The notes under the pieces are model-generated. The model was not told the DNA's origin. It did no database searches and saw nothing but the letters and a program-made list of their open reading frames with translations. 64,000 nt of DNA from NCBI RefSeq assembly GCF_035918235.1, contig NZ_CP109485.1, positions 4,588,001-4,652,000 on the forward strand. Reading direction: 5' to 3'. This document shows, one piece after another, positions 8,828-16,217 of the stretch. Position numbers and translations under genes: made by a program. Position 1 is the first letter of the stretch. Each line of letters begins with the position of its first letter. Source of the stretch: Streptomyces sp. NBC_01445. GTDB taxonomy: Bacteria; Actinomycetota; Actinomycetes; Streptomycetales; Streptomycetaceae.

Positions 8828-10444
8828 GTGAACGACCGTCACCTGTCGGGGACTCAGACCTCCCCGGCCCCGGCTCAGGACGCCGACTATGCGCCCTACG
8901 CTCCGTATGACCAGCAGAGCGCGCACTACGGCGACTACACCGGTTACGACGGCTACGCCACCGGCGGTTTCGCGGCCGATCCCCTCTTCGGGGACCTTCC
9001 CGGCGCGCAGAACACCGGCTCGTACGACAGCGGCCAGTGGGCGACCGGCGCGCACCAGACGCTGACGACGCAGGACCCCCAGCACCACGACCCGTACGCG
9101 GCGCAACAGCACGCCTCCGCGTACGGCACCGGCAGCTACGACACCACCGCCGTCTGGGGCACCGCCGCTCACGAGCAACTCGGCGGTATTCCGGCCCAGT
9201 CCGGACCGGACCATTCCGGCCAGTGGGACAACAGCGCGTGGGCCGACCAGACCGGGCAGTGGGACGCGAACGCCTTCGGGGCGCAGGCGCAGGGATTCAC
9301 CACGCAGGACGCGTTCGCCACGCAGACCTTCCAGGCGCCGGCGGCCTTCGAGACCGGTACTTACGAGACCGGAACCTTCGACGCGCAGGGCTTCGAGACC
9401 CAGGCGTTCGAGGCTCAGGCCTATGAGACGCAGGCGTTCGAGGCCCAGCCCTTCGCAACACAGACCTTCGAAGCGCAGGCCTTCGACACCGGCGCGTACG
9501 ACGCCACCGCGTGGAACTCCGCGGGCACCGAAGGCGACGACAACGACCTCGACGCACGGCACGACTACGGCCAACCCGACGCCTCCGAGCCCGAGTCGAG
9601 CCACAACGACGATCACCACGACAGCTACAGCGAGGGCCTCGACGACGTCGAGGAAATCGTCGCCCGCGACGAGCGGCCCGCCCCGGTCACCCCGGCCCAG
9701 CGCGCCCGCTCCCGCCGTCGCTCCCCCGCCAAGCGCTCCGCGCTGCTCACCGTCGCGGTGCCCTCGGTGTGCGTGATGGGTGTCGCGGGAGTAGCCGCGG
9801 CCTCCGTCGGCGGGCTCGGCGGCGACGACAGCAAGGACACGACGGCGGCCTCGGCACCGGACGCGACCGCCGTGAAGCCCTCCGTCGCCAACAACAAGCT
9901 CGACACGCAGCTCGCGGACCTCTCCGCGGACGCGGGCGACTTCGCCGACCGGGCGAGCCGCACCCAGGAACGTATCGACCTCAGGGCCAAGCAGCAGGCC
10001 GAGCGGAAGCAGGCGGCGGAGGAAGCGGCGCGCAAGGAGCGGCTGCGTCCCAAGTTCGTCCTCCCGGTCAAGCAGCGCGGGCTGAGCGCGTACTTCGGGC
10101 AGGCCGGTATCAACTGGATGTCCGTGCACACCGGCATCGACTTCCCCGTCTCGTACGGGACGCCGGTGATGGCCGCGACCGACGGCACCGTCCGTACGCA
10201 GTGGAACAGCGCCTACGGGAACATGACGATCCTGACGGCGAAGGACGGCACGGAGACCTGGTACTGCCACCTCTCCAGCCACGCCGTCATGAGCGGACCG
10301 GTCAAGGCCGGCGACCTCATCGCGCACTCCGGGAACTCAGGCAACTCCACCGGTCCGCACCTGCACTTCGAGGTGCGTCCCGGCGGCGGCTCGGCCGTCG
10401 ACCCGCTGCCGTGGCTCCGCAGCCACGGGCTCGACCCGACGTAG
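8828..10444 (+). CDS. Membrane-anchored M23 family metallopeptidase with repeat-rich N-terminus
   Basis: A 538-residue LytM-type endopeptidase predicted to cut peptidoglycan cross-bridges. The zinc ligands are visible: HTGID (His434, Asp438) and HLHFE (His511, His513). One transmembrane segment (about 302-325, LLTVAVPSVCVMG) is followed by a coiled-coil linker rich in Gln, Ala and Glu. The first 300 residues are cytoplasmic, very acidic and low in complexity, with Tyr/Gly/Asp/Gln-rich sequence and near-identical units of the type FETQAFEAQ (about 171-225). I chose the GTG at 8828 (a TTG lies directly before it); the upstream GAGAAG is a weak ribosome site. Its neighbours include two NlpC/P60 genes, so this is a wall-hydrolase neighbourhood. 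Confidence 0.88.
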   Translation: MNDRHLSGTQTSPAPAQDADYAPYAPYDQQSAHYGDYTGYDGYATGGFAADPLFGDLPGAQNTGSYDSGQWATGAHQTLTTQDPQHHDPYAAQQHASAYGTGSYDTTAVWGTAAHEQLGGIPAQSGPDHSGQWDNSAWADQTGQWDANAFGAQAQGFTTQDAFATQTFQAPAAFETGTYETGTFDAQGFETQAFEAQAYETQAFEAQPFATQTFEAQAFDTGAYDATAWNSAGTEGDDNDLDARHDYGQPDASEPESSHNDDHHDSYSEGLDDVEEIVARDERPAPVTPAQRARSRRRSPAKRSALLTVAVPSVCVMGVAGVAAASVGGLGGDDSKDTTAASAPDATAVKPSVANNKLDTQLADLSADAGDFADRASRTQERIDLRAKQQAERKQAAEEAARKERLRPKFVLPVKQRGLSAYFGQAGINWMSVHTGIDFPVSYGTPVMAATDGTVRTQWNSAYGNMTILTAKDGTETWYCHLSSHAVMSGPVKAGDLIAHSGNSGNSTGPHLHFEVRPGGGSAVDPLPWLRSHGLDPT

Positions 10445-10473
10445 CAGGGCCGAGCCTCCCGGCGGCAGCCTCC

Positions 10474-10519
10474 CTACAGCTTCGCCACCGGCCTACAGAG
10501 CTACAGCTTCTCCACCGGC
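10474..10519. repeat. Near-duplicate of the pcrA 3' end
   Basis: A 19-base segment at 10474-10492 recurs at 10501-10519 with one difference (period 27). The second copy encodes the last codons and stop of the helicase gene; the first lies just beyond it. It looks like a small local duplication. Confidence 0.75.
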
Positions 10520-13011
10520 GCGTACCGCAGCAGCAGGCGCTTCGGCTTGGGCTCGCCGAAGTCGACTGTCGCCTCCGCGTTCGCCCCTGTGCCCTTGACT
10601 CCGACGACCGTGCCGAGGCCGAACTGGTCGTGCGTGACCCGGTCTCCCACGGACAGCGCGACGACCGGCTTCTCCGTCGCCCGGCGCGTGGCGAACGCCG
10701 GTGTCGAGCGCGAGCGCGACGACGAGAGAGACGCGGCGATACCGCTCGTCGGACCCGCCGACTTGGCGGGCGCCATGGCGCCGGTCCGCTTCCACTCCAG
10801 ATGCGTGTCCGGGATCTCCTCCAGGAAGCGCGACGGCGGGTTGTACGAGGGCTGGCCCCAGGCGCTGCGCAGCGTGGAGCGCGTCAGATACAGCCGCTCA
10901 CGCGCGCGCGTGATGCCGACGTAGGCGAGGCGGCGCTCCTCCTCCAGCTCCTTGACCTGGCCGAGGGAGCGCATGTGCGGGAAGACGCCGTCCTCCATGC
11001 CGGTCAGGAAGACGACCGGGAACTCGAGGCCCTTGGCGGTGTGCAGCGTCATCAGCGTGATGACGCCGGAGCCGTCGTCCTCCTCGTCCGGGATCTGGTC
11101 GGAGTCGGCGACGAGCGCGACCCGCTCCAGGAACTCGGAGAGCGTACCGACGCTCGCCTCGCCCGCACCCTCGGCCGCGCCGTCCGCCGTCGCGCTCTCC
11201 TGCTCGAACTCCAGGGCCACGGCCGCGAGTTCCTGAAGGTTCTCGATGCGCGTCTCGTCCTGCGGGTCCGTCGACGACTGCAACTCGGCCAGATAGCCGG
11301 TCCGTTCGAGCACGGCCTCCAGGACCGTGGCCGGGCCCGCGCCCGACTCGACGATCGTGCGGAGGTCCTCCATCAGCGTGTTGAACCGCTTCACCGCGTT
11401 CGTCGAGCGGGCCGCCATGCCGTACGCCTCGTCGACGCGGCGCAGCGCCTGCGGGAAGGAGATCTTCTCGCGCTGGGAAAGCGCGTCGATCATCGCTTCG
11501 GCACGGTCGCCGATGCCGCGCTTCGGCACATTGAGAATGCGGCGCAGGGGGACGGAGTCCTCGGGGTTGGCGAGCACCCGCAGATAGGCCAGGACGTCCC
11601 TGACCTCCTTGCGCTCGTAGAAGCGGACTCCGCCGACGACCTTGTAGGGCAGGCCGACGCGGATGAAGATCTCTTCGAAGACACGGGACTGCGCGTTCGT
11701 CCGGTAGAAGATGGCGACGTCGCCGGCCTTCGCGTCGCGCGCGTCCGTGAGCCGGTCGATCTCGTCGGCGACGAACTGCGCCTCGTCGTGCTCGGTGTCC
11801 GCGACGTAGCCGGTGATCTGCGCGCCCGCGCCCGCGTTCGTCCACAGGTTCTTGGGGCGACGGGATTCGTTGCGCTCGATGACCGCGTTGGCCGCGGAGA
11901 GGATGGTCTGCGTCGAGCGGTAGTTCTGCTCCAGCAGGATCGTTGTCGCGTCGGGGTAGTCCTCCTCGAACTGGAGGATGTTCCGGATGGTGGCTCCGCG
12001 GAACGCGTAGATCGACTGGTCGGCGTCACCCACGACGCACAGCTCGGCCGGCGGGAGGTCGTCCGCGCGGGGCGGCTCGTCCTCCCCGCGGCCGCTGTCG
12101 GCCGACCCCACCAGCTCCCTGACCAGCGCGTACTGCGCGTGGTTCGTGTCCTGGTACTCGTCGACCAGGACGTGGCGGAAGCGGCGGCGGTAGTGCTCGG
12201 CGACGTCCGGGAAGGCGCGCAGGAGGTGCACCGTCGTCATGATCAGGTCGTCGAAGTCCAGCGCGTTCGCCTCGCGGAGGCGGGACTGGTACATCGCATA
12301 GGCCTGGGCGAGGGTCTTCTCGAAGCCGTCGGCGGCCTGAGCCGCGAAGTCCTCCTCGTCGATCAGCTCGTTCTTCAGGTTCGAGATCTTGGCGCTGAAC
12401 GACTTCGGCGGGAACTTCTTGGGGTCCAGGTCGAGGTCGCGGCAGACCAGGGCCATGAGGCGCTTGGAGTCGGCGGCGTCGTAGATCGAGAACGACGATG
12501 TGAAGCCGAGCTTCTTCGACTCGCGGCGCAGGATGCGGACGCAGGCGCTGTGGAACGTCGACACCCACATCGCGTTCGCCCGCGGGCCGACGAGGGACTC
12601 GACGCGCTCCTTCATCTCGCCCGCGGCCTTGTTCGTGAACGTGATCGCGAGGATCTGGCCGGGGTGCACACCGCGCTCGCCGAGGAGGTAAGCGATGCGG
12701 TGCGTGAGCACGCGGGTCTTGCCGGAACCCGCGCCCGCCACGATGAGCAGCGGGGAGCCGCCGTGGACGACGGCCGCCTTCTGGTTCTCGTTCAGCCCGT
12801 CGAGGAGCGCCGCCGGGTCGAGCGCCGGGCGTGGGGCGCCGTCCCGGTAGTACTCGTCTCTGGCCGGGGGCACGTCGAACTTCCCGTCGAACAAGTCGTC
12901 CGGAACATGCTCCGGAGCCGTGTCGTCCTCGGGCGGCGGCGGGGCATGCTCCTCACTGGCCTTCGAAGCCGTGAGGTCCGCCAGGAAGCTGTCGTCAAAG
13001 AGGCTGCTCAT
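10501..13011 (-). CDS. pcrA: ATP-dependent DNA helicase, UvrD/PcrA (SF1)
   Basis: An 836-residue superfamily 1 helicase. Walker A is GAGSGKT (93-99), followed by the motif Ia region (ITFTNKAAGEM), motif II VDEYQDTN, motif III GDADQSIYAFRGA, motif IV QNYRST and motif V/VI TLHTAKGLEF...YVGITRARE. An acidic N-terminal extension of about 70 residues precedes the helicase core, and the C-terminus ends in a Tudor-like KGTGANAEATVDFGEPKPKR region typical of PcrA. PcrA acts in nucleotide-excision repair, replication-fork maintenance and clearing of stalled RNA polymerase. It is transcribed alone. Its promoter is a clear damage-inducible PafBC-type element that leaves almost no 5' leader. Confidence 0.95.
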   Translation of the reverse strand: MSSLFDDSFLADLTASKASEEHAPPPPEDDTAPEHVPDDLFDGKFDVPPARDEYYRDGAPRPALDPAALLDGLNENQKAAVVHGGSPLLIVAGAGSGKTRVLTHRIAYLLGERGVHPGQILAITFTNKAAGEMKERVESLVGPRANAMWVSTFHSACVRILRRESKKLGFTSSFSIYDAADSKRLMALVCRDLDLDPKKFPPKSFSAKISNLKNELIDEEDFAAQAADGFEKTLAQAYAMYQSRLREANALDFDDLIMTTVHLLRAFPDVAEHYRRRFRHVLVDEYQDTNHAQYALVRELVGSADSGRGEDEPPRADDLPPAELCVVGDADQSIYAFRGATIRNILQFEEDYPDATTILLEQNYRSTQTILSAANAVIERNESRRPKNLWTNAGAGAQITGYVADTEHDEAQFVADEIDRLTDARDAKAGDVAIFYRTNAQSRVFEEIFIRVGLPYKVVGGVRFYERKEVRDVLAYLRVLANPEDSVPLRRILNVPKRGIGDRAEAMIDALSQREKISFPQALRRVDEAYGMAARSTNAVKRFNTLMEDLRTIVESGAGPATVLEAVLERTGYLAELQSSTDPQDETRIENLQELAAVALEFEQESATADGAAEGAGEASVGTLSEFLERVALVADSDQIPDEEDDGSGVITLMTLHTAKGLEFPVVFLTGMEDGVFPHMRSLGQVKELEEERRLAYVGITRARERLYLTRSTLRSAWGQPSYNPPSRFLEEIPDTHLEWKRTGAMAPAKSAGPTSGIAASLSSSRSRSTPAFATRRATEKPVVALSVGDRVTHDQFGLGTVVGVKGTGANAEATVDFGEPKPKRLLLRYAPVEKL

Positions 13012-13020
13012 CGCTCTACG

Positions 13021-13043
13021 AGTCTAGGCCGCCCCACTGACAC
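13021..13043 (-). promoter_or_regulatory. PafBC/RecA-NDp-type promoter of pcrA
   Basis: On the minus strand GTGTCAGTG (13043-13035), 8 bases, then TAGACT (13026-13021). This fits TTGTCRGTG-N8-TAnnnT with one mismatch at the first base. The -10 ends 9 bases before the ATG at 13011, so the mRNA is leaderless or nearly so. Confidence 0.8.
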
Positions 13044-13121
13044 CCACGGCCGTCCCGGAAACTTCCCCCGACTTCACGCGCCCGGCCACCTCTCGTAGTG
13101 CGGTAATTACCCTCAGCGAGG

Positions 13122-13161
13122 GTTACCGGAGGTCACGAACAAGATTGCCGAAGGTCACGAA
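13122..13161 (+). promoter_or_regulatory. Direct-repeat GTNAC-type sites upstream of the riboswitch
   Basis: GTTAC (13122-13126), 5 bases, GTCAC (13132-13136); the 9-mer GGTCACGAA occurs at 13131 and 13153, two helical turns apart. The pattern GTnAC-N5-GTnAC resembles direct-repeat sites described for the cell-wall regulator MtrA. That assignment is tentative. Confidence 0.35.
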
Positions 13162-13264
13162 AATGTATCGGGCATATCGAACATCAACCTTCACAGCAGC
13201 CACACGAGTTGGCTAGCGTGCTCCGCGGGCCGCCCGTCCCCCCGCCGGCAACCGCGCCGCGAGC

Positions 13265-13428
13265 GGGTCGCCCCCGCTGAGTTCAGTACGCCGAGAGGCA
13301 TGAAACCGGGGACCCACGACCTTTGGGGTGAATCGGCCGACGACCCGTCAGGGCACGGCCGTAGGGCAGCCTTCCGAATCTCCGCCCGAACCCGACAGCT
13401 AACCCGGTAGGCGGTCATGGGAAGGAGA
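13265..13428 (+). promoter_or_regulatory. c-di-AMP riboswitch (ydaO/yuaA class)
   Basis: The conserved segments of the class appear in order: AAACCGGGGACCC (about 13303-13315), TTGGGGTGAATCGG (13323-13336), GGGCAGCCTTCCGAA (about 13364-13378), CCCGACAGCTAACCCGGTAGG (13391-13411) and a terminal GGGAAGGAG overlapping the ribosome site of the following NlpC/P60 gene. In Streptomyces this class turns down wall-hydrolase genes (for example rpfA) when c-di-AMP is high. The 3' end sits where folding would affect both a terminator and ribosome access. The outer boundaries are approximate. Confidence 0.92.
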
Positions 13429-13436
13429 CGCGACCC

Positions 13437-14594
13437 TTGGCGTCGCACCGCAAGCCGCGCACCAGAACAGCCGGCCCCCGCACGGCCCCCGTCGCCGGCA
13501 TCACCACGGCGGCCCTCACCTCCATTGCCCTGCTCTCGCAGACCGCGACCGCCGCCCCCTCGGCGCCGCCGAAGCCGAGCCTGGAAGAGGTCCAGAAGAA
13601 GGTCGACACCCTCTACCACCAGGCGGGCGTGGCCACGGAGAAGTACAACGCGGCCAAGGAGCGCACCACCAAGCAGCAGAAGCGCGTCGGCGAGCTGCTC
13701 GACGACGTCGCGCAGCGCACCGAGAAGCTCAACAAGGCCCGCCAGGAGCTCGGCACCTTCGCCGCGGCCCAGTACCGCACGGGCGCCGTCTCCGACACCG
13801 CGACGCTGCTCCTCGCCGACGACGCGCAGGACTACTTCGACCAGGACCAGCTGATGAGCCGGCTCACGAGCCGCCAGAAGAAGGCCGTCGACGACTACCA
13901 GACCGAGCAGGCCGCCACCACGAAGAAGCGCACGGAGGCGGCCAAGAGCCTGGAGACGCTGACCACTTCGCAGGCCACGCTCAAGAGCACGAAGAGGGAC
14001 GTCCAGCAGAAGCTCGGTGACGCCCGCGAACTCCTGTCGAAGCTGACCGCCGAGGAGAAGGCGCGGCTCGCGGCGATCGAGAAGAAGAAGCAGGAGGCCG
14101 CCAGGAAGAAGGCGGAGGAGCTGGCGCGTCAGCAGGCCGAGGCGGAGGCCAAGCGCAAGGCGGCCGAGGAGGCGCGCCAGAAGGAGAACCCGGGCACCGG
14201 CACCGGTTCGGGGACGGGCTCCGGGAGCACCAGCGGCGGTTACGCCACCAAGGCCGCGAAGGTCATCGACTTCGCCGAGTCCCAGATGGGCAAGCCGTAC
14301 GTGTGGGGCGCCACGGGCCCGGACTCGTACGACTGCTCGGGCCTTACGCAGGCCGCGTGGAAGGCGGCCGGCATCACGCTGCCGCGCACGACCTGGGACC
14401 AGGTCAAGGTCGGCACGACCGTCACCACGGCCGACGCCAAGCCCGGTGACCTGGTTTTCTTCTACGACGACATCAGCCACGTCGGCATCTACATAGGCGA
14501 CGGCAAGATGATCCACGCGCCGAAGCCGGGCGCGAACGTCCGCGTCGAGTCGATCTACTACATGCCGATCCACAGCGTGGTGCGCCCGGCCTGA
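13437..14594 (+). CDS. Secreted NlpC/P60 peptidoglycan endopeptidase, riboswitch-controlled
   Basis: A 385-residue RipA-like wall hydrolase. A Sec signal peptide (about 1-40, ending near ATA-AP) leads into a long Lys/Glu/Gln/Ala coiled coil (about 45-245), a Gly/Thr/Ser linker and a C-terminal NlpC/P60 domain. Catalytic Cys300 lies in YDCSGLTQ and His348 in ISHVGIYIG. The enzyme should cleave the D-Glu/mDAP bond in stem peptides; the coiled coil is expected to be autoinhibitory. The start is TTG at 13437, fixed by GAAGGAG about 9 bases upstream and by its match to the SHRKPR N-terminus of the paralogue at 16218. The c-di-AMP riboswitch directly upstream controls it. Confidence 0.92.
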   Translation: MASHRKPRTRTAGPRTAPVAGITTAALTSIALLSQTATAAPSAPPKPSLEEVQKKVDTLYHQAGVATEKYNAAKERTTKQQKRVGELLDDVAQRTEKLNKARQELGTFAAAQYRTGAVSDTATLLLADDAQDYFDQDQLMSRLTSRQKKAVDDYQTEQAATTKKRTEAAKSLETLTTSQATLKSTKRDVQQKLGDARELLSKLTAEEKARLAAIEKKKQEAARKKAEELARQQAEAEAKRKAAEEARQKENPGTGTGSGTGSGSTSGGYATKAAKVIDFAESQMGKPYVWGATGPDSYDCSGLTQAAWKAAGITLPRTTWDQVKVGTTVTTADAKPGDLVFFYDDISHVGIYIGDGKMIHAPKPGANVRVESIYYMPIHSVVRPA

Positions 14595-14621
14595 CCGCCT
14601 TCGTGGGGTTACGTTCGGGCG

Positions 14622-15569
14622 GTGCGCGGCCCGAACGCAACCCCACGTCCCGGACCCACGTGGTCCCAGCTCCCTCCGGCCGCCGGCGCCGCCGTCATGG
14701 CCACCGGCATCATTTCGGTCGGCCTGCGACTGACCGGTTACTCGGTGCTGTCCGGCATCATGCTGGTGCTCGCCGCCGCCCTCTGGCTGCTCCTCGCGGC
14801 GGACTTCGCGAACCGGCTGGTGCGGGAGCGCGACCGCTGGGAGTCCGAGGCGGACACCCCGCCCGCGCTCACCGCGGTCGCGGCGACGGCCGTCCTCGGC
14901 ACCCGGATCTCCATGTTCGGCTGGCAGACCCTGGCAGAGGCGCTCCTTGCCCTGGCCGCGCTCGTCTGGCCGGTGCTCCTGATCAACGTCGTGCGGCACT
15001 GGAAGCCGCGGATGCCGGGGGCCGTGTTCCTCGGCTGTGTCGCGACGGAGGGGCTCGTCGTCCTGGCGGCGACGCTCGCGCCCGCGGTCGGCGCGCACTG
15101 GCTCGCGTTCACCGGGATGGTGCTCTTCTGGGGCGGGATCATCCTGTACTGCTTGGCGCTGCTCCACTTCGACCTGCGCGAGGTGGCCTCCGGCGCCGGG
15201 GACCACTGGGTCGCGGGCGGCGCGCTCGCCATCTCCGCACTCGCCGCGTCGAAGCTCGTCGCGACGGGCCTGTGGAACAGTGACGACACGGACGTCCTGC
15301 GCACCATGAGCTTCCTGCTGCTCGCGCTCGATGTGGTCTGGTACGTCGTGCTGGCGCTGGCGGAGGTGCGGTGGCCCAGGCCGCGTTACGACGTGCGGCG
15401 CTGGTCGACGGTCTTCCCGATGGGAATGACAGCGGCGGCGGCACTGTCCGTGAGCGCCGCCGCCGATGTGCCCTGGCTCAAGGGGCCGGGGCAGGTCCTG
15501 GTGTGGATCGCGGTGGCCGCGTGGCTCGCCACCCTGTTCGGGACGTTCAGGTCCCGAACAGCCGCCTGA
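14622..15569 (+). CDS. TDT family transporter (TehA/SLAC1-like)
   Basis: A 315-residue integral membrane protein with about ten hydrophobic helices. The VMATGIISVG motif near residue 25 is the signature of the tellurite-resistance/dicarboxylate transporter (TDT) family, which includes anion channels such as TehA and plant SLAC1. The GTG at 14622 follows the NlpC/P60 stop by 27 bases without an obvious ribosome site, so it may be co-transcribed or leaderless. The substrate cannot be told from sequence; dicarboxylates, sulfite or small anions are possible. It ends one base before the convergent small membrane gene. Confidence 0.82.
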   Translation: MRGPNATPRPGPTWSQLPPAAGAAVMATGIISVGLRLTGYSVLSGIMLVLAAALWLLLAADFANRLVRERDRWESEADTPPALTAVAATAVLGTRISMFGWQTLAEALLALAALVWPVLLINVVRHWKPRMPGAVFLGCVATEGLVVLAATLAPAVGAHWLAFTGMVLFWGGIILYCLALLHFDLREVASGAGDHWVAGGALAISALAASKLVATGLWNSDDTDVLRTMSFLLLALDVVWYVVLALAEVRWPRPRYDVRRWSTVFPMGMTAAAALSVSAAADVPWLKGPGQVLVWIAVAAWLATLFGTFRSRTAA

Positions 15570-15570
15570 C

Positions 15571-15924
15571 TCAGGTCCAAAGGACCGCGATGAAGATGTT
15601 CGCGGTGGTCAGGAGGCCGACGAGGCCGAACAGCCCCTTGTCCACCTTCTCGTCGTCCCGCTTCACGTACACGAGGCCGAGGATCACGATCAGCAGCGCG
15701 AGCTTCACGCCGATCTTGATGTTGTTGACGGTGTTGTCGTCCGCCTGGTTCAGACCCACCAGGACGACACCCGTGACCAGCATGGTCAGCGCGCCGTGCA
15801 GCATCGCCGGGACGAACCGGGCCGTTCCCTTGCCCATCGCCTTCATCTGGGTGAGGAACCCACCGAGGAGCGAGGCGATGCCGATGATGTGCAGGCCGAC
15901 GAAGAGGTGGATGAGTACGTCCAT
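15571..15924 (-). CDS. Small integral membrane protein
   Basis: A 117-residue protein with four hydrophobic helices (starting MDVLIHLFVGLHIIGIASLLGGF), conserved in actinobacteria with no assigned function. I prefer the ATG at 15924: a TAGGCT -10-like element lies 8 bases upstream, suggesting a leaderless mRNA, and residues before it are not hydrophobic. The C-terminal helices flank a short charged loop, YVKRDDEKVDK. It is convergent with the TDT transporter gene. Confidence 0.75.
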   Translation of the reverse strand: MDVLIHLFVGLHIIGIASLLGGFLTQMKAMGKGTARFVPAMLHGALTMLVTGVVLVGLNQADDNTVNNIKIGVKLALLIVILGLVYVKRDDEKVDKGLFGLVGLLTTANIFIAVLWT

Positions 15925-15987
15925 GACCGGCGAGCCTAGCCGGGGCCTCACTGCCTCCATGAACCGGCCCGCACCGGTCCCACGCCG

Positions 15988-16002
15988 GTCACATACGGTC
16001 AC
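15988..16002 (+). promoter_or_regulatory. GTCAC-N5-GTCAC direct repeat upstream of NlpC/P60 gene 2
   Basis: GTCAC (15988-15992), ATACG, GTCAC (15998-16002). It has the same spacing as the GTTAC-N5-GTCAC site before the first NlpC/P60 gene. A shared regulator such as MtrA is possible but unproven. A 7-bp inverted repeat CCGTCAC/GTGACGG follows at 16034-16053, and TAGCGT at 16061-16066 is a plausible -10. Confidence 0.4.
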
Positions 16003-16139
16003 ACCCGGAGCACAAGGACCAGTTGCGGACAATCCGTCACCAACCCGTGACGGTCAGGTTTAGCGTCCTTCCTCAGGTGACCGGCTCCCCACCCCCGCCC
16101 CGCTCAGGGGCGGCAGTCGGGCACCTACCGCCGAGAAAG

Positions 16140-16182
16140 GTCCGGCGGCGGCCCGCTTCCCCTGTGCGGGCCGCCGCCGGAC
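16140..16182 (+). terminator. 17-bp perfect hairpin in the NlpC/P60 gene 2 leader
   Basis: GTCCGGCGGCGGCCCGC (16140-16156) pairs perfectly with 16166-16182 over a 9-base loop. A smaller CCGCCCC/GGGGCGG hairpin lies at 16095-16113. Both fall between the probable promoter and the ribosome site (GGAAGGA at about 16201), so they could attenuate transcription or hide the start. No known riboswitch motif is visible and no U-tract follows. Confidence 0.5.
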
Positions 16183-16217
16183 GCGTAAGCAGTACGTACC
16201 GGAAGGACGTGCCCCTC

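Noticed and set aside
14239..14244. Possible TTA codons at several GGTTAC or CTTACG sites in other genes
   Set aside because: Frame checks show TAC, GTA or ACG codons there; only 16818 and 41732 are in-frame TTA.
15638..15646. DnaA-box-like TTGTCCACC
   Set aside because: One mismatch, inside a coding region and unpaired; not convincing beside the exact pair at 47304/47389.
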